Source of the DNA: Scenedesmus sp. ARA3
Taxonomy: Eukaryota > Chlorophyta > Chlorophyceae > Sphaeropleales > Scenedesmaceae
Assembly: GCA_004335835.1 (NCBI GenBank)
Contig: RWJK01001708.1
Span: 1 to 64,000 of the forward strand
DNA length: 64,000 nt
Direction of reading: 5' to 3'
The first letter of the stretch is position 1. Every line of letters begins with the position of its first letter. The notes under the pieces are model-generated. The model did no database searches. It was not told the origin of the DNA and saw only the letters and a program-made list of their open reading frames with translations. Positions 21,901 through 31,519 of the stretch are shown here, piece after piece. The translations under genes were made by a program, and so were the position numbers.

Positions 21901-24900
21901 ATTCTGTTCCAGAGGCAAACCCCAGGTTCAAGCCCTGGCCATGTGCGCATGTATTTGCTTCTCACCGTGCAGTACTCGTTGAAGGCAGACTTCTTCTCCC
22001 CCAGCGCCTTGAGCGCGCCGTAGCGCGGATCGTGGATGATCAGCCGCATCGCGTTGTCCCATGACGCCTCTGCGGTGGCGCGGCGCAGCAGCGGCGGCAT
22101 TAGCAGCAATGGCAGTGGCAGCGGCAGCAGCAGGGCGGAAACAACGGGTTTGCTTCAAGCTTGCAGTCTGAATACATCCAGCACCAGGTCCTCACAAGGC
22201 TTACAAAACCCTCCGTGATGCTGGCAGGCCAGTGTCTGTTCAGCAACCCTGGCCAACTGCGCTCCTGCTGCTGGTGCTGGTCAGGGCTCAGCCAGCCGGC
22301 CAGCCGCTGCGCTGCCAGCCTTGGACCTTTGGCAAAGAACAGACCGCAACACCACAGCACAAATCAGCACAGCTCAGCAGCAATGCACACCTGCTGGGAT
22401 GTCAAAGTCCGTCAGCAGCGCCTTGAAAGCTTCTTTGGCTGCCTCCTTGGTGGCATACACAATGGGCTTGGCAGGCTCCTCCTTGGCCTTAGGTGCTGCT
22501 GCTGCTGCTGGCTGCTCTTTGGCCTGTGCAAACGCCAGCATCACACAGGACGAGCGTACAGTAGAACACAGCAGAGACAAGTTGAGGGTATGCCAAAATC
22601 ATGTGTCAGATGTGACGGCAGAGTTATGCTGGGGCCAGCAGCAAAACCTGGAATGTCAGGGGTTGCTGGAATGTCTGATGCAAACGAAAGAGACAGTAAA
22701 ACATCAGCTGCACGGCGATGCCTGAGCTGTAGTTGGCTACTTAAGAAAAAACAACATACATGCTGTCAAGATCTTGACAGTCGCAACACGCCGGCATTTG
22801 CTGAAGTGTGCATCCTGCTCCAGAGCTCAAGACATGTTGTTGCGCACCTTTGCAGCGTCTCTGCTGGCATCTCCGTTAGCTGCTGCTGCTGCTGCTGGTG
22901 CTGCCTTGCCTGCAGCTGCTGTGCCGCCAGCCGCCGCTGCTGCTGCCTGCTTCATTTCCTCCGGCATCGTCCACTTGCTCTCCTTTGTTATTTTGTTATA
23001 AAAGTACGGCCGGCCATCTGGTGCTGTGTACTGCTTCCAGGCCTTTGCTGCCTCTGACACTGCACTGCTGCTGCCAGCTGCTGCTGCTGCTGCTACATCA
23101 CTAGCAGCAGCTGAGCTTGCCGCTGCTGGTGCTGCTGCTGCCGGGGCAGCTGCTGCTGCTGCCGGTGCTGCCGCTGCTGGTGCTGCTGCTGCTGCTGGCG
23201 CTGCTGCGCCTGCTTTGTCTGCTGCTGCCTTTGCCCGCTCCTGCACACACATCATGAAGAGATGTTGCTTGCAGCAAGTGCTGTTGCTGGCAGCAAGCAT
23301 ACACACCTAGGTCATACATACAATGTACACTTGCAGATCAGATGCGCCAAATACCACAGCCGCACCGACTGCCATTGAACTCTAAGTCATGCATCACACA
23401 TTGGCAGACACTACAGCTGCCGTTGTGGCTAAACAAACAGCTCACCACTGCCGTCATCAACTCGTCGGGCTTAGTCCAGGTGGACACCTTGGTCACGCGG
23501 TTGAAGAAGTACGAGCGCCCATTCGGCCCCGGGTGCTCCGTCCAGTCACTCTGCGGCTGCTGCTGCTGCTGCACCGGCTGCTGCTGCTGCTGCTGCATCG
23601 GCGGCATGTGCTGCATGTGTGGAGGGAACGGCAGGTGCGGCTGGCCTGGGAAAGGCATGCCGGGTGCGCCCGGGAAACCTGGCGGCGGCAGCATACCAGG
23701 CGGCATGCCTGCAAACAAGCAGCAGCAGCAGCAGTATCCACTCACTCAGAAAGGAGGCCCCGGCTGCAGCTGTTTTGACATAGGCAGCATGAGCACGACA
23801 CTCAGCAACAGGCACACTTTGTCTGCTGCAGATCACTGTCCTGTTGTACAGCAGCACACCACATCACTTCAAACACAACAGAGCACGGCGCGGCCCTCAC
23901 CTGGAGGCGGCCTAAACATCGAGCACAACACAGTGCAGCACAGCAGAGCACAGCACAGCTCAAACAGCACAGCGCAGCACAGCGCAGCACATACACCACA
24001 GCACAGCACAGCGAAGCACATACACCACAGCACAGCACAGCACAGCACAGCACAGCACAGCACAGCACATACACCACAGCACAGTCCACCACAGCACAGC
24101 ACAGTAATGCAACACGCAGCGCTGCTCTCACCTGGAGGCGGCCTAAACATCGCCGGCTGGCCAGGCTTCACAGCACAGCACAGCACAGAACAGCACACAA
24201 ACCACACCACAGCACAGCGCAGCACAGCACAGCACATGCACCACAGCACATACACCACAGCACAGCACAGCACACCACAGCACAGTCCACCACAGCACAG
24301 CACAGTAATGCAACAGCTAGCACAGCTCTCACCAGGAGGGGGCCTAAACATCGGCGGCTGGCCAGGCAGTACGCCAGGCATCGGGTAAGCACCAGGCGGT
24401 ACGGCCCCAAGGGGAGGCGGTACACCCCCCAAAGGTGGCCCTCCTACTGCTGTCATGCCTGGCAGGCCCGGCGGCCTTGCCCCATACATGCCAGGGGGTA
24501 CCCCTCCTGCTGCTGCTACTGCTGCTGGGTTTGACGCCGCTGCTGCTGCTGCTGGTGCGCCGCCGGACCCCACGCCTGCTGCTGCGGCGGCTGCTTGCGC
24601 GGCTGCGATCGCAGCAGCTGCCATTGCGGCGGTGTTGGCAGGCGCTGCTGCATGTTGCTGGCCGGTGGGGGATGGAGCAGTAGCAGCACCGCCTGGGGAG
24701 ATGCTAGAGGGGACCACCATGGCTGCTCGCTGCATGCCTAGTGCTGCTGCTGCTGCTGGTGTGCCGGGCTGCTGTGAGACTACGCCTGTGGGGCCTTGCG
24801 CTGTGAGGCTCTGTGCAATGGCCTGGGCCTGTAGAAGAGCAGCGCCAGCCTGCGGCAACACACTCATATCCTTTAAGCTCCAAAAGATCTTGTTTAATAT

Positions 24901-25888
24901 TGAAATAGAATAAATATGAATCAGCAGGGCAGCAGTGAGGCAGAGCAGAGCAGAGTGCGGCGGCAAGCAGCAGTAGGGACCAGCATGTGAGCATACACGC
25001 GTGCGGCAGTGCGAAAGTGGATGAGAAGGCAGCACCGCAGTAGGTGCTGCTGCACACCCGATGTGTGCAGATTAGCGGGAGAGGTGCACAGCTGTCATAC
25101 AACACAGTCGCGTTTATTGCAGCAGCACTGTTGGCAGCTGCCTTGGCAGCAGCTGTGCCTGCTGCCAGAGGGGCTGAGCACACTGCCGCCCATGATGTCC
25201 AACAGCAAAACCGCGCCATTGCAGCAGCGCTGTCAGCACGCGCCATGGCATCAGCTATGCTTGCTGCAAAGTCGGGCTGATAGATATTGCTGGCTATGTT
25301 ACCACAGCATTTGGCCTGCTGCTCACCCCAGCTGCTGCTGAGCCAGGAGCTGCAGGGCCTCCAGCATGTGCCGCCTGCAGGACACAAGTGCGGCGCAAAA
25401 CGTTGTCAGCACTACTAGGTTCTTCCTGTTTTTGTTTGTATGATAGTGCAACTGAAGGTGAGGCATGTGAGGCAGCTGGCTTTCCTGCGCAGCACAGGTA
25501 CGCTTGCAGCGTGGACTGCTGCAAAGCAGAGCAAACGGCTGCTGTGAAGCTGCAGCTGCATACATTGCTACCCAGCAGTGGCAAAACGTTTGTGCCAGAG
25601 ACGTCCTACAGGTAAGAGATGCTGCTATGGCTGGTGCTGTGGGCGCTGCTGCTCATCAGCAGTAGCCACGCACCGGGGGGCCGGATGCTGCTGGTGCGCC
25701 TGGAGCAGGTGCTGCACCTCCACCTGCAGGACAAACGCAACATAAATCGTTGAAATAAACACTATCAGGTGCCCAGGCACAGGCAGTTGGCTGCAGCAGC
25801 ACAGGCACAGCTTGCTGTGCTGCAGACAGTCACTGCAGTCACCTGTCATCCATGCGGGCAGCGTGGCTGCCCTGCCCCTGCCTGCCAT
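16790..25888 (-). CDS. PRP40: Pre-mRNA-processing protein 40 (U1 snRNP)
   Basis: Sixteen exons (24867-24333, 23708-23446, 23240-22848, 22523-22391, 22069-21966, 20956-20804, 20455-20388, 19980-19848, 19610-19504, 19288-19105, 18850-18715, 18447-18359, 18073-17915, 17718-17597, 17247-17128, 16829-16790) join with consistent phases into 912 residues ending at TAG. Domains in order: a Pro/Gly/Ala-rich start, WW1 ([18 protein letters not shown]), WW2 ([18 protein letters not shown]), five FF domains from about residue 410 to 840, then an acidic/basic RS-like tail. PRP40 bridges the 5' splice site and branch-point complexes in early spliceosomes. Three further in-phase Gly/Ala/Pro exons upstream (25888-25843, 25723-25674, 25374-25327), opening with [15 protein letters not shown], probably form the true N-terminus; their link to exon 24867 is unresolved. 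Several introns hold decayed copies of neighbouring exons. Confidence 0.9.
18853..18909. repeat. (CAG)n microsatellite in a PRP40 intron
   Basis: About 18 CAG units run on the + strand directly beside the acceptor of the PRP40 exon that starts at 18850. On the sense strand this is CTG repeated up to the CAG acceptor, so the repeat itself serves as the pyrimidine-rich tract. It contains no AG dinucleotide. Confidence 0.9.
19734..19790 (-). repeat. Decayed copy of PRP40 exon 19980-19848 (donor end)
   Basis: The reverse strand repeats the end of the exon that finishes at 19848, including the [16 protein letters not shown] codons and the GTGCGG donor, about 112 nt downstream. The apparent acceptor (GCTCAG) would bring it in out of frame. 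A second partial copy, of the same exon's acceptor end, lies near 20150-20095. Confidence 0.85.
20095..20160 (-). repeat. Partial copy of PRP40 exon 19980-19848 (acceptor end)
   Basis: The reverse strand carries a TTCAG acceptor followed by GGTTGAGACTGAGAAGCGCA and codons for [12 protein letters not shown], nearly identical to the start of the real exon at 19980. The frame then runs into unrelated low-complexity sequence, so only the acceptor and about 55 nt of exon were copied. Confidence 0.85.
20739..20790. repeat. 12-nt tandem repeat in a PRP40 intron
   Basis: The unit TGCTGCAGTGCA repeats about four times just inside the intron after the donor of the exon ending at 20804. The unit contains the palindromes TGCA and CTGCAG. 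Confidence 0.85.
21010..21515 (-). repeat. Four decayed copies of the acceptor end of PRP40 exon 6
   Basis: The real exon starts at 20956 with codons for [20 protein letters not shown]. Four upstream copies start near 21094, 21231, 21355 and 21508, spaced 138, 137, 124 and 153 nt. Each carries an acceptor and 60-75 nt of exon, then stops matching. The nearest copy has lost one T of TTCTTTGG, which shifts the frame; farther copies carry more substitutions. None keeps the exon's second half or its donor, so they look like decoys rather than complete cassette exons. Confidence 0.9.
23899..24175 (-). repeat. Two copies of the donor end of PRP40 exon 24867-24333
   Basis: The real exon ends with codons for [12 protein letters not shown] followed by GTGAGAG (donor 24332-24331). 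Copies with the same MFRPPPG codons and a GTGAG donor end near 24131 and 23900, about 201 and 231 nt apart. The rest of the intron between them is CACAG-type simple repeat. Confidence 0.85.
23920..24312. repeat. CACAG pentanucleotide-rich satellite
   Basis: Runs of CACAG, with interspersed ACACCACAG and CAGCACAG variants, fill this intron on the + strand (CTGTG on the PRP40 sense strand). They create long spurious Cys/Val-rich open frames on the reverse strand, which I do not call as genes. Confidence 0.85.
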
Positions 25889-26298
25889 GGCAGGCTATTT
25901 GTCGTTCAGATCAGTCCACTTGCGCGGCTCTGTGGCAGCTATAGCACAGAACTGCTGTCAAAAAGGGCACACAGCAGGTTCGAGCAGAGGTATGGAGACT
26001 GATCAGATCGAGGAAACGGCGTTAGTTCAACTTGCTTGGTTTCTTTTGCGATCGCATGGCTTGTGCAGATACCAAAGCCAGTAATCTGTCAGCGGACACT
26101 GACCAGACGCAGTGACAGGGCCCACAGAGCAGCAGCAAGCCCCAGAGGGTTATCAGCTCAAAGCACCCGCAGTTAATCCACACGATCACGCTGCACTCGC
26201 CCTAATCATCCGTAGCCTATACTGTTCTACTTCTGCAGACTCCCGGCACTTCAGCTGAGCGCTTTCACTTGCAGTAGCATTCAACCCACCGCCTCAAG
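25889..26298. promoter_or_regulatory. Probable bidirectional promoter, PRP40 and the 46-residue gene
   Basis: This 410-nt gap lies between the probable PRP40 start (25888, - strand) and the start of the small + strand gene (26299). No other gene fits. I see no clear TATA box, so promoter function rests on the head-to-head arrangement alone. Confidence 0.4.
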
Positions 26299-26645
26299 AT
26301 GATTTACGACGTCCAATCTCACCTGTTCCGCTCTTTCCTGGCTGTTTCTGGCGGATCACACGGCCCCCGAGTACCGTAAGCAGCAGACATGGCGCCGGCT
26401 GTAGTGGCAGACTGTTGTCTACCGGAGCTGGCAGATGCAGCACTTGTTTTTGAAGCTTTGATCTCTTGCATAAGTTTCAAGTTGTGCTGCCAGCAACTGA
26501 TCAGGCTGCACCTGGCACAAGATGGCAAAGCGTACATCAACTGCAACTGCTTGTTGAATGCCTCTGCTGTTGCTGCTGCAGGAAGGACAACAGGGCAAAG
26601 GCTGGTGAGAAGGCCAAGGACAACAAGCCAACCATGGTGGAGTAA
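26299..26645 (+). CDS. 46-residue conserved small protein
   Basis: Two exons, 26299-26375 and 26582-26645, join in phase 2 (donor GTAAGC, acceptor CTGCAG) and end at TAA. The product opens with MIYDVQSHLFRSFLAVSGG and ends in a charged Lys-rich tail finishing KPTMVE. From memory it resembles a very short plant protein of unknown function that starts with a Tyr-Asp-Val then Leu-Phe-Arg-Ser-Phe-Leu motif and ends in a similar Lys/Pro/Met tail. No membrane segment or known domain is seen. The strong splice sites and the frame closing across the intron support a real gene. Function is unknown. Confidence 0.65.
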
Positions 26646-28136
26646 AAGTCTGATTGCAAGTAATGCAAGCAGCAGCGATTTAAGCGACAGCAGCAGCTGC
26701 CGCGTCACCTGCAGCGCTGCAGCAGTAGCAGCAGGGTCTGAAGCCGGCAACCAAAGCTGGGTAGCGCCGGATGCAGCCGGCAACTGCTGTGTGAGCAGTT
26801 GTCCTGCAGGCCACCTGCGGTTCGCTGGTCTGGGCTTTTGTGTGATGCGCACAGTTCTGTGCACTGGCAGCAACAAGCCTGTTGTAGCTGCCATATGGCT
26901 ATGGATTCAGCAAAAGCCCGCTGTTCACCGCACCTGTGTGGACACGTGTGTTGTGTCTACTTGCTGAGATCACTCATGTCCTTTTCACATAGCAGCAGCC
27001 GGGTTGTCACAGGTGGGCGCATGCAAAGTACTCTGCACAAGAGTCGCCTTTGCAGCAGACACATACAGTCTAGGGGCTGACAGCATCTCGGTTAACATCG
27101 TTTGATATGTGATGCCTTCAAGATTGGCGAGCCAATGCTCGTGGTTTGAGGTTTATTCGTGTTATGGCTGATGTAGAGAGGGTATGATGGTGTGTAACAA
27201 GGGCTGGCTCACTCCGTCTGTGTGCCTTCACCCAGCGCTGCTGGTATCATATCCGTGGGTGAGTGCCAGAATGGGTAGATGCTGTCACACATGGTTGCAA
27301 CTTGCAAAAATCAAGTCGAGGTTATCCCAGACTGCCGACTAGGCAACATAGGAGCAGAAGCAGGAGCTGCACATGCTAATCTGAGGTTCAGCAGCCATGG
27401 TGGCCTTTCGGGGGACCACTTCTTACCATGTGAGTACGCATGATGTTGCATCATGCTTATGCTTGTAATGAATGCAATCGGCAACTTTCTTTATACTGCC
27501 TGGGCAACTGGTTTGTCACCTGAGCTCCCATTTGAAATCTGACAAGTGACACCTGTCCAAAGTGGTGTGCCGGGCTGCTCGTTGGCGGTTGCTTGCAAAC
27601 GGTCATCTACATTCAGTGGCGGTGCACCAAGTGCTCACCGGAGCGATAAACCATGATGCTACAAACGTTGACACTCTTGTGCCAAGCTGTGCTGCTGTTG
27701 GTAACGTTTTTGTAACTGATCTTCATCCTGGACCCTGCTGCCGCTGGCCCTAATCGCGGCCGTGCAGTGACGTTGACCAGACGTTTGTTCAAGAACACTT
27801 AGTCGATTGCGACCCATCCACGGATGGCTTAAAAGGCCAGGTGCAGAGGCTCTGCAGTGAAACAAGTCCATCTGCAAGAACCCTAACTGGGCTAACAGTC
27901 GTGCAGGCTGCAATACAGGCCAGGGGTAAACCCAAAAAGTCAAATCAAAGAAACATCTTTGTTTCTTTGTTATCATTACTGGCTTGTGTGACGTGTGGAC
28001 AAAGCTGCTGGATCAAGAACAGAACTCGTCCCCGTTGTGATCTCCGTAACTCGCGGCTCGGCACTGCCAGGCAGTGTGCTTGGCGTCGCATCTCTGAAAC
28101 TCTTGTGGTCGCAGACGTCTAGCAGCATCAACAAGG
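26646..28136. other. Intergenic, with dispersed repeat copy B
   Basis: No gene is supported. Positions 27361-27475 are copy B of the repeat described at 111-248. The last few hundred bases should contain the promoter and leader of the kinase-LOG gene, but I see no recognisable motif. Confidence 0.4.
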
Positions 28137-29507
28137 ATGGAAGCAGGCTGGGCCAGTGATGCAGATGATTCCCCAGCAGAAGTGGTGCTGCTGCAGCCGG
28201 TAGCTCTCGTGGACCACTTGTGTGCAGTAGACGAAGCAACTGCGCACGAGCTTGCTAACGGACAGCTGGGAGGCAGCAGCAGATGCACCACAGAGCAGCT
28301 GCAGCAGCTGCTCCTGCAAGTGGGGGAGTTCAGTTGCAGAGCTGGTGGCAGTGCAAGCAACGTTGCAAGGGGCCTTGCTTCCGGATTCGGGGTGGCTGCA
28401 GCAGTGGTAAGCATCTGCAACACTGCTGCTGCAATTTCACCATCTTGCTCACTAAAGCGAGCTTGATCAACGTGCTTGCCAAGAGCCTGCCATCACACGT
28501 GTGCGAGACAAGGACTGCTGCTGACAATGTGCTGATGTTGAAAATGTTCTGAAACCACAGATGGGCGCGTGTGGCAGCGATGAATGGGGCAGCATCTGGA
28601 GGGCCAGCATGAAGCGAAGTGGGGTGTGCACAAAGCGCGTCATTACTTTAACAGGAGCAACAGGTGGCAATTGCTAGGGTTTACAAGCAGATCTCAGTGA
28701 AAGGCGTGCAGCAACTGAGCAGGAGCTATGTTCTGAAATGTGTCTGCATGCACTGGCTGCTGCTGCTGCTCCCAGCATGACTTGAAGAAGGGCCTTTGCA
28801 GATACCCTGCAACTGAACAGCACATGTCCTGCAGACAACAACTAGAGAGTGGTTATGTCACCACATGCCGCAGATGCTCCCGATGCACATGTATATGTGT
28901 AACAGATTGCGGCTGGCCCCTCTGCTGCACTGCCCATGTTGCTGCTGCACCTGCTGCCCGCCAGGCCGCTCCGCCGTGCTATTGGCAGGAGGCGAGCGCA
29001 GCTGCCGCACCTGCCTGGACCCTCAGGTGTCATTTCCCGGCAGATGCCTGCAGCCGCAGCAGCTGCAAGGCGCAGCGTGGCTGTTTGTCAGCGGGTATGC
29101 TGCCTACCAAGACGGGTTGCTGCTGCAGGCTGTGCGCATGGCAGAGCAGGTGGGACGCTGAAGCTGCACTAATTTTTTTGTTAGAGTACTGCAGTAGGCT
29201 GCATGTGCGACCTAAACACTGCTGACCTGCAAGCAGCCAGCCACCTTTTGCTAGCATCTGCTGAAGAGAGCAACAGCGGCGGAGGTTCAACAACATGAGA
29301 GTTGGGCCTCTTGCAAAATAAGGCTTGTTCAAGCAGATGACACGCTGCTGCTGAGGTGCAGCCTCTTCCTTTGAGGCATCTATCATCAACACCTCACCAT
29401 AGTGTTGCTGCTGAAGCAGCTCCTTCACGTGCCGTGCTTCTCTCCTCCGATTAGCCACTGCTGCTGCTGCCGTCATTGCCGCTGTTGCTGCTGCTGCTGC
29501 TGCTGCG

Positions 29508-29539
<32 letters not shown>

Positions 29540-31487
29540 GCAGCTGGGTGTGCGTGTTGCGCTGGACCTGGCCTCTTGGGAGGTGATGGCCAGCCACTGG
29601 GGGGCCTTGCAGGAGGCACTGCTGAGCGGCTGCATCGACCTGTGCTTCTGCAACCAGGTGCGCCAGCAGCAGTTGTACTGCATTTGATCTGCTGGAGCTG
29701 TACTACTGCTGCACGGCTGCATTGGCAAGCAACAACACTTTGCGCACCTCAGCGAGGTTGTGAGTGGCTGTTGCAGCAAACGTGCGTGTCTGCGTGACAT
29801 TCCTGCAGCAGTGATGGCAAAGCAGTGCTACTGCCTACAGTACAATGTGCAAGTGTCCATCCGCTGTATACATCCGGTCTTTTGCAGCACTTATGCCTGC
29901 CACTGCTTGCTTTTGCAGGAGGAGGCGCGGCAGTTGTGCGAGCTACAGCAGCTGCAGCCAGCCGACCCAGAAACAGCGCTGTGCTACCTGCTGCAGCACT
30001 GCAGCACAGCAGTGGTTACGCTGGGGCCGCACGGCTGCCTGGCTGGATCTACCGACAGCAGCATCACCAGCAGCAGCAGGCGCAGCAGCAGGGCTGGCAG
30101 CAGCACTGTCAGTGACGCTGAGGCAGCAGCAGCAGCAGCAGCGCAGGGTTGTGGTGCCGGTGGTGGCGAGGCCGCTCTGGCAGGTGCTGTGATTCACCGG
30201 CAGCCGGGTGTTGCTGGCGTGGAGGTGGTTGATGTGACTGGCGCTGGCGACATGTTTGCTGCAGGGTGAGGCTGAAGGTTGTGCTGCACGTTGCTGAGGT
30301 TGCTGAGCTGTCCACGGCATGCATTGAGGCATGCATTTAATGTTCATGCTGGAATGTGCAAGGTTTGATGGCAAACTCTACCGCTCAGCGGCGTGCCCTG
30401 TGTAGCGGCATACGGCAGTAGGGTGACAATTGGGAGCAGTTACTTGGACCGGGTGCTGTTGATCCTTGTGGCACATGAATACGCAAATGGACGCTGTTGC
30501 AGTACAGCATTACTTGCAAGAAGAAAAGCCTGCCGACCTGCATATCAACGCGTTTCAGCTTGTTGCAGGAACATTATGTTTGTGCTGCGCTGCTGCTGCT
30601 GCTGCTGCTGCTGCTGCAGGTTCCTTCACGGCATGCTGCGTGGGTGGTCGCTGCAGCGCTGCGCAGAGGCAGCCTGCCTGTCAGGCGCAGCAGCGGTGCA
30701 GGTGCGGCGGCTGCGCTTTCTGCTGCACAATCAGCAACAGCAGCACTCGAGTACATGCACAGCAGCACGTGATAACGTGTACACCGCTAGCTATGCTTCT
30801 TGACGCAGGACGCGTCAGCACTGCAGGACTCTGGTGCAAGCGCAGCAGCATGTCACAGCTTGTAGGTACATGTGCATGTGTGAGCGTGTTTGCCCTGCTG
30901 CTAGGTGCTGGGAGCTGATGTGGGCCGTGATGTGGTGCTGTAGACTTTTGCAAGAGGCACGTGCATGTGAACTTCTGTAAAAAAATGCATTTGGCCTGCT
31001 GCCAGGTGCTGGGAGCTGATGTGGGCCGTGCGCAGCTGCACTGGATGCACAAGCGGCTGCTGGGCCCGCATGCAGCAGCAGCGCTGGCGGAGGCTGCGGG
31101 CCAGGTGGCACGGGAGCAGCTGGCTGCATATGGCCTGGTGGAGAAGATTGGGCGAGGAGTGGTAAGTGATGACGGAGTGCAGGGAGTGCATTTTGAGTTT
31201 GGTACTATGGCTGAGTGCGTGAAAGCTTCCTGGTGTACTGCGCAGCTATGTGACAACAGCCTTAGATGTGCAGTGTGGCCAGGGCCAGGTAGCACAGGAG
31301 CAGCTGGCTGCATGTGGACTTGTGGAGAAGATCGGGCGCAGGGTGGTGAACACGCATTGCAGAAAGTGAGGCTGTTACCGCGTTGTCGATATTAAATGCG
31401 CACTAGCACTCCGCAAAGGCCACTGCGAGCTGCCTGCAGCAGCGTCTGCCGGAGGGCATTGAACTGTGGCCATTGCTGCCCTGCTGA

Positions 31488-31519
<32 letters not shown>

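Noticed and set aside
21921..21938. tRNA gene suggested by a T-arm-like stem-loop
   Set aside because: CCAGG-TTCAAGC-CCTGG looks like a T arm, but no matching acceptor, D or anticodon arms are found around it.
23802..24425. Long Cys/Val-rich reverse frames
   Set aside because: They are translations of the CACAG satellite in a PRP40 intron.
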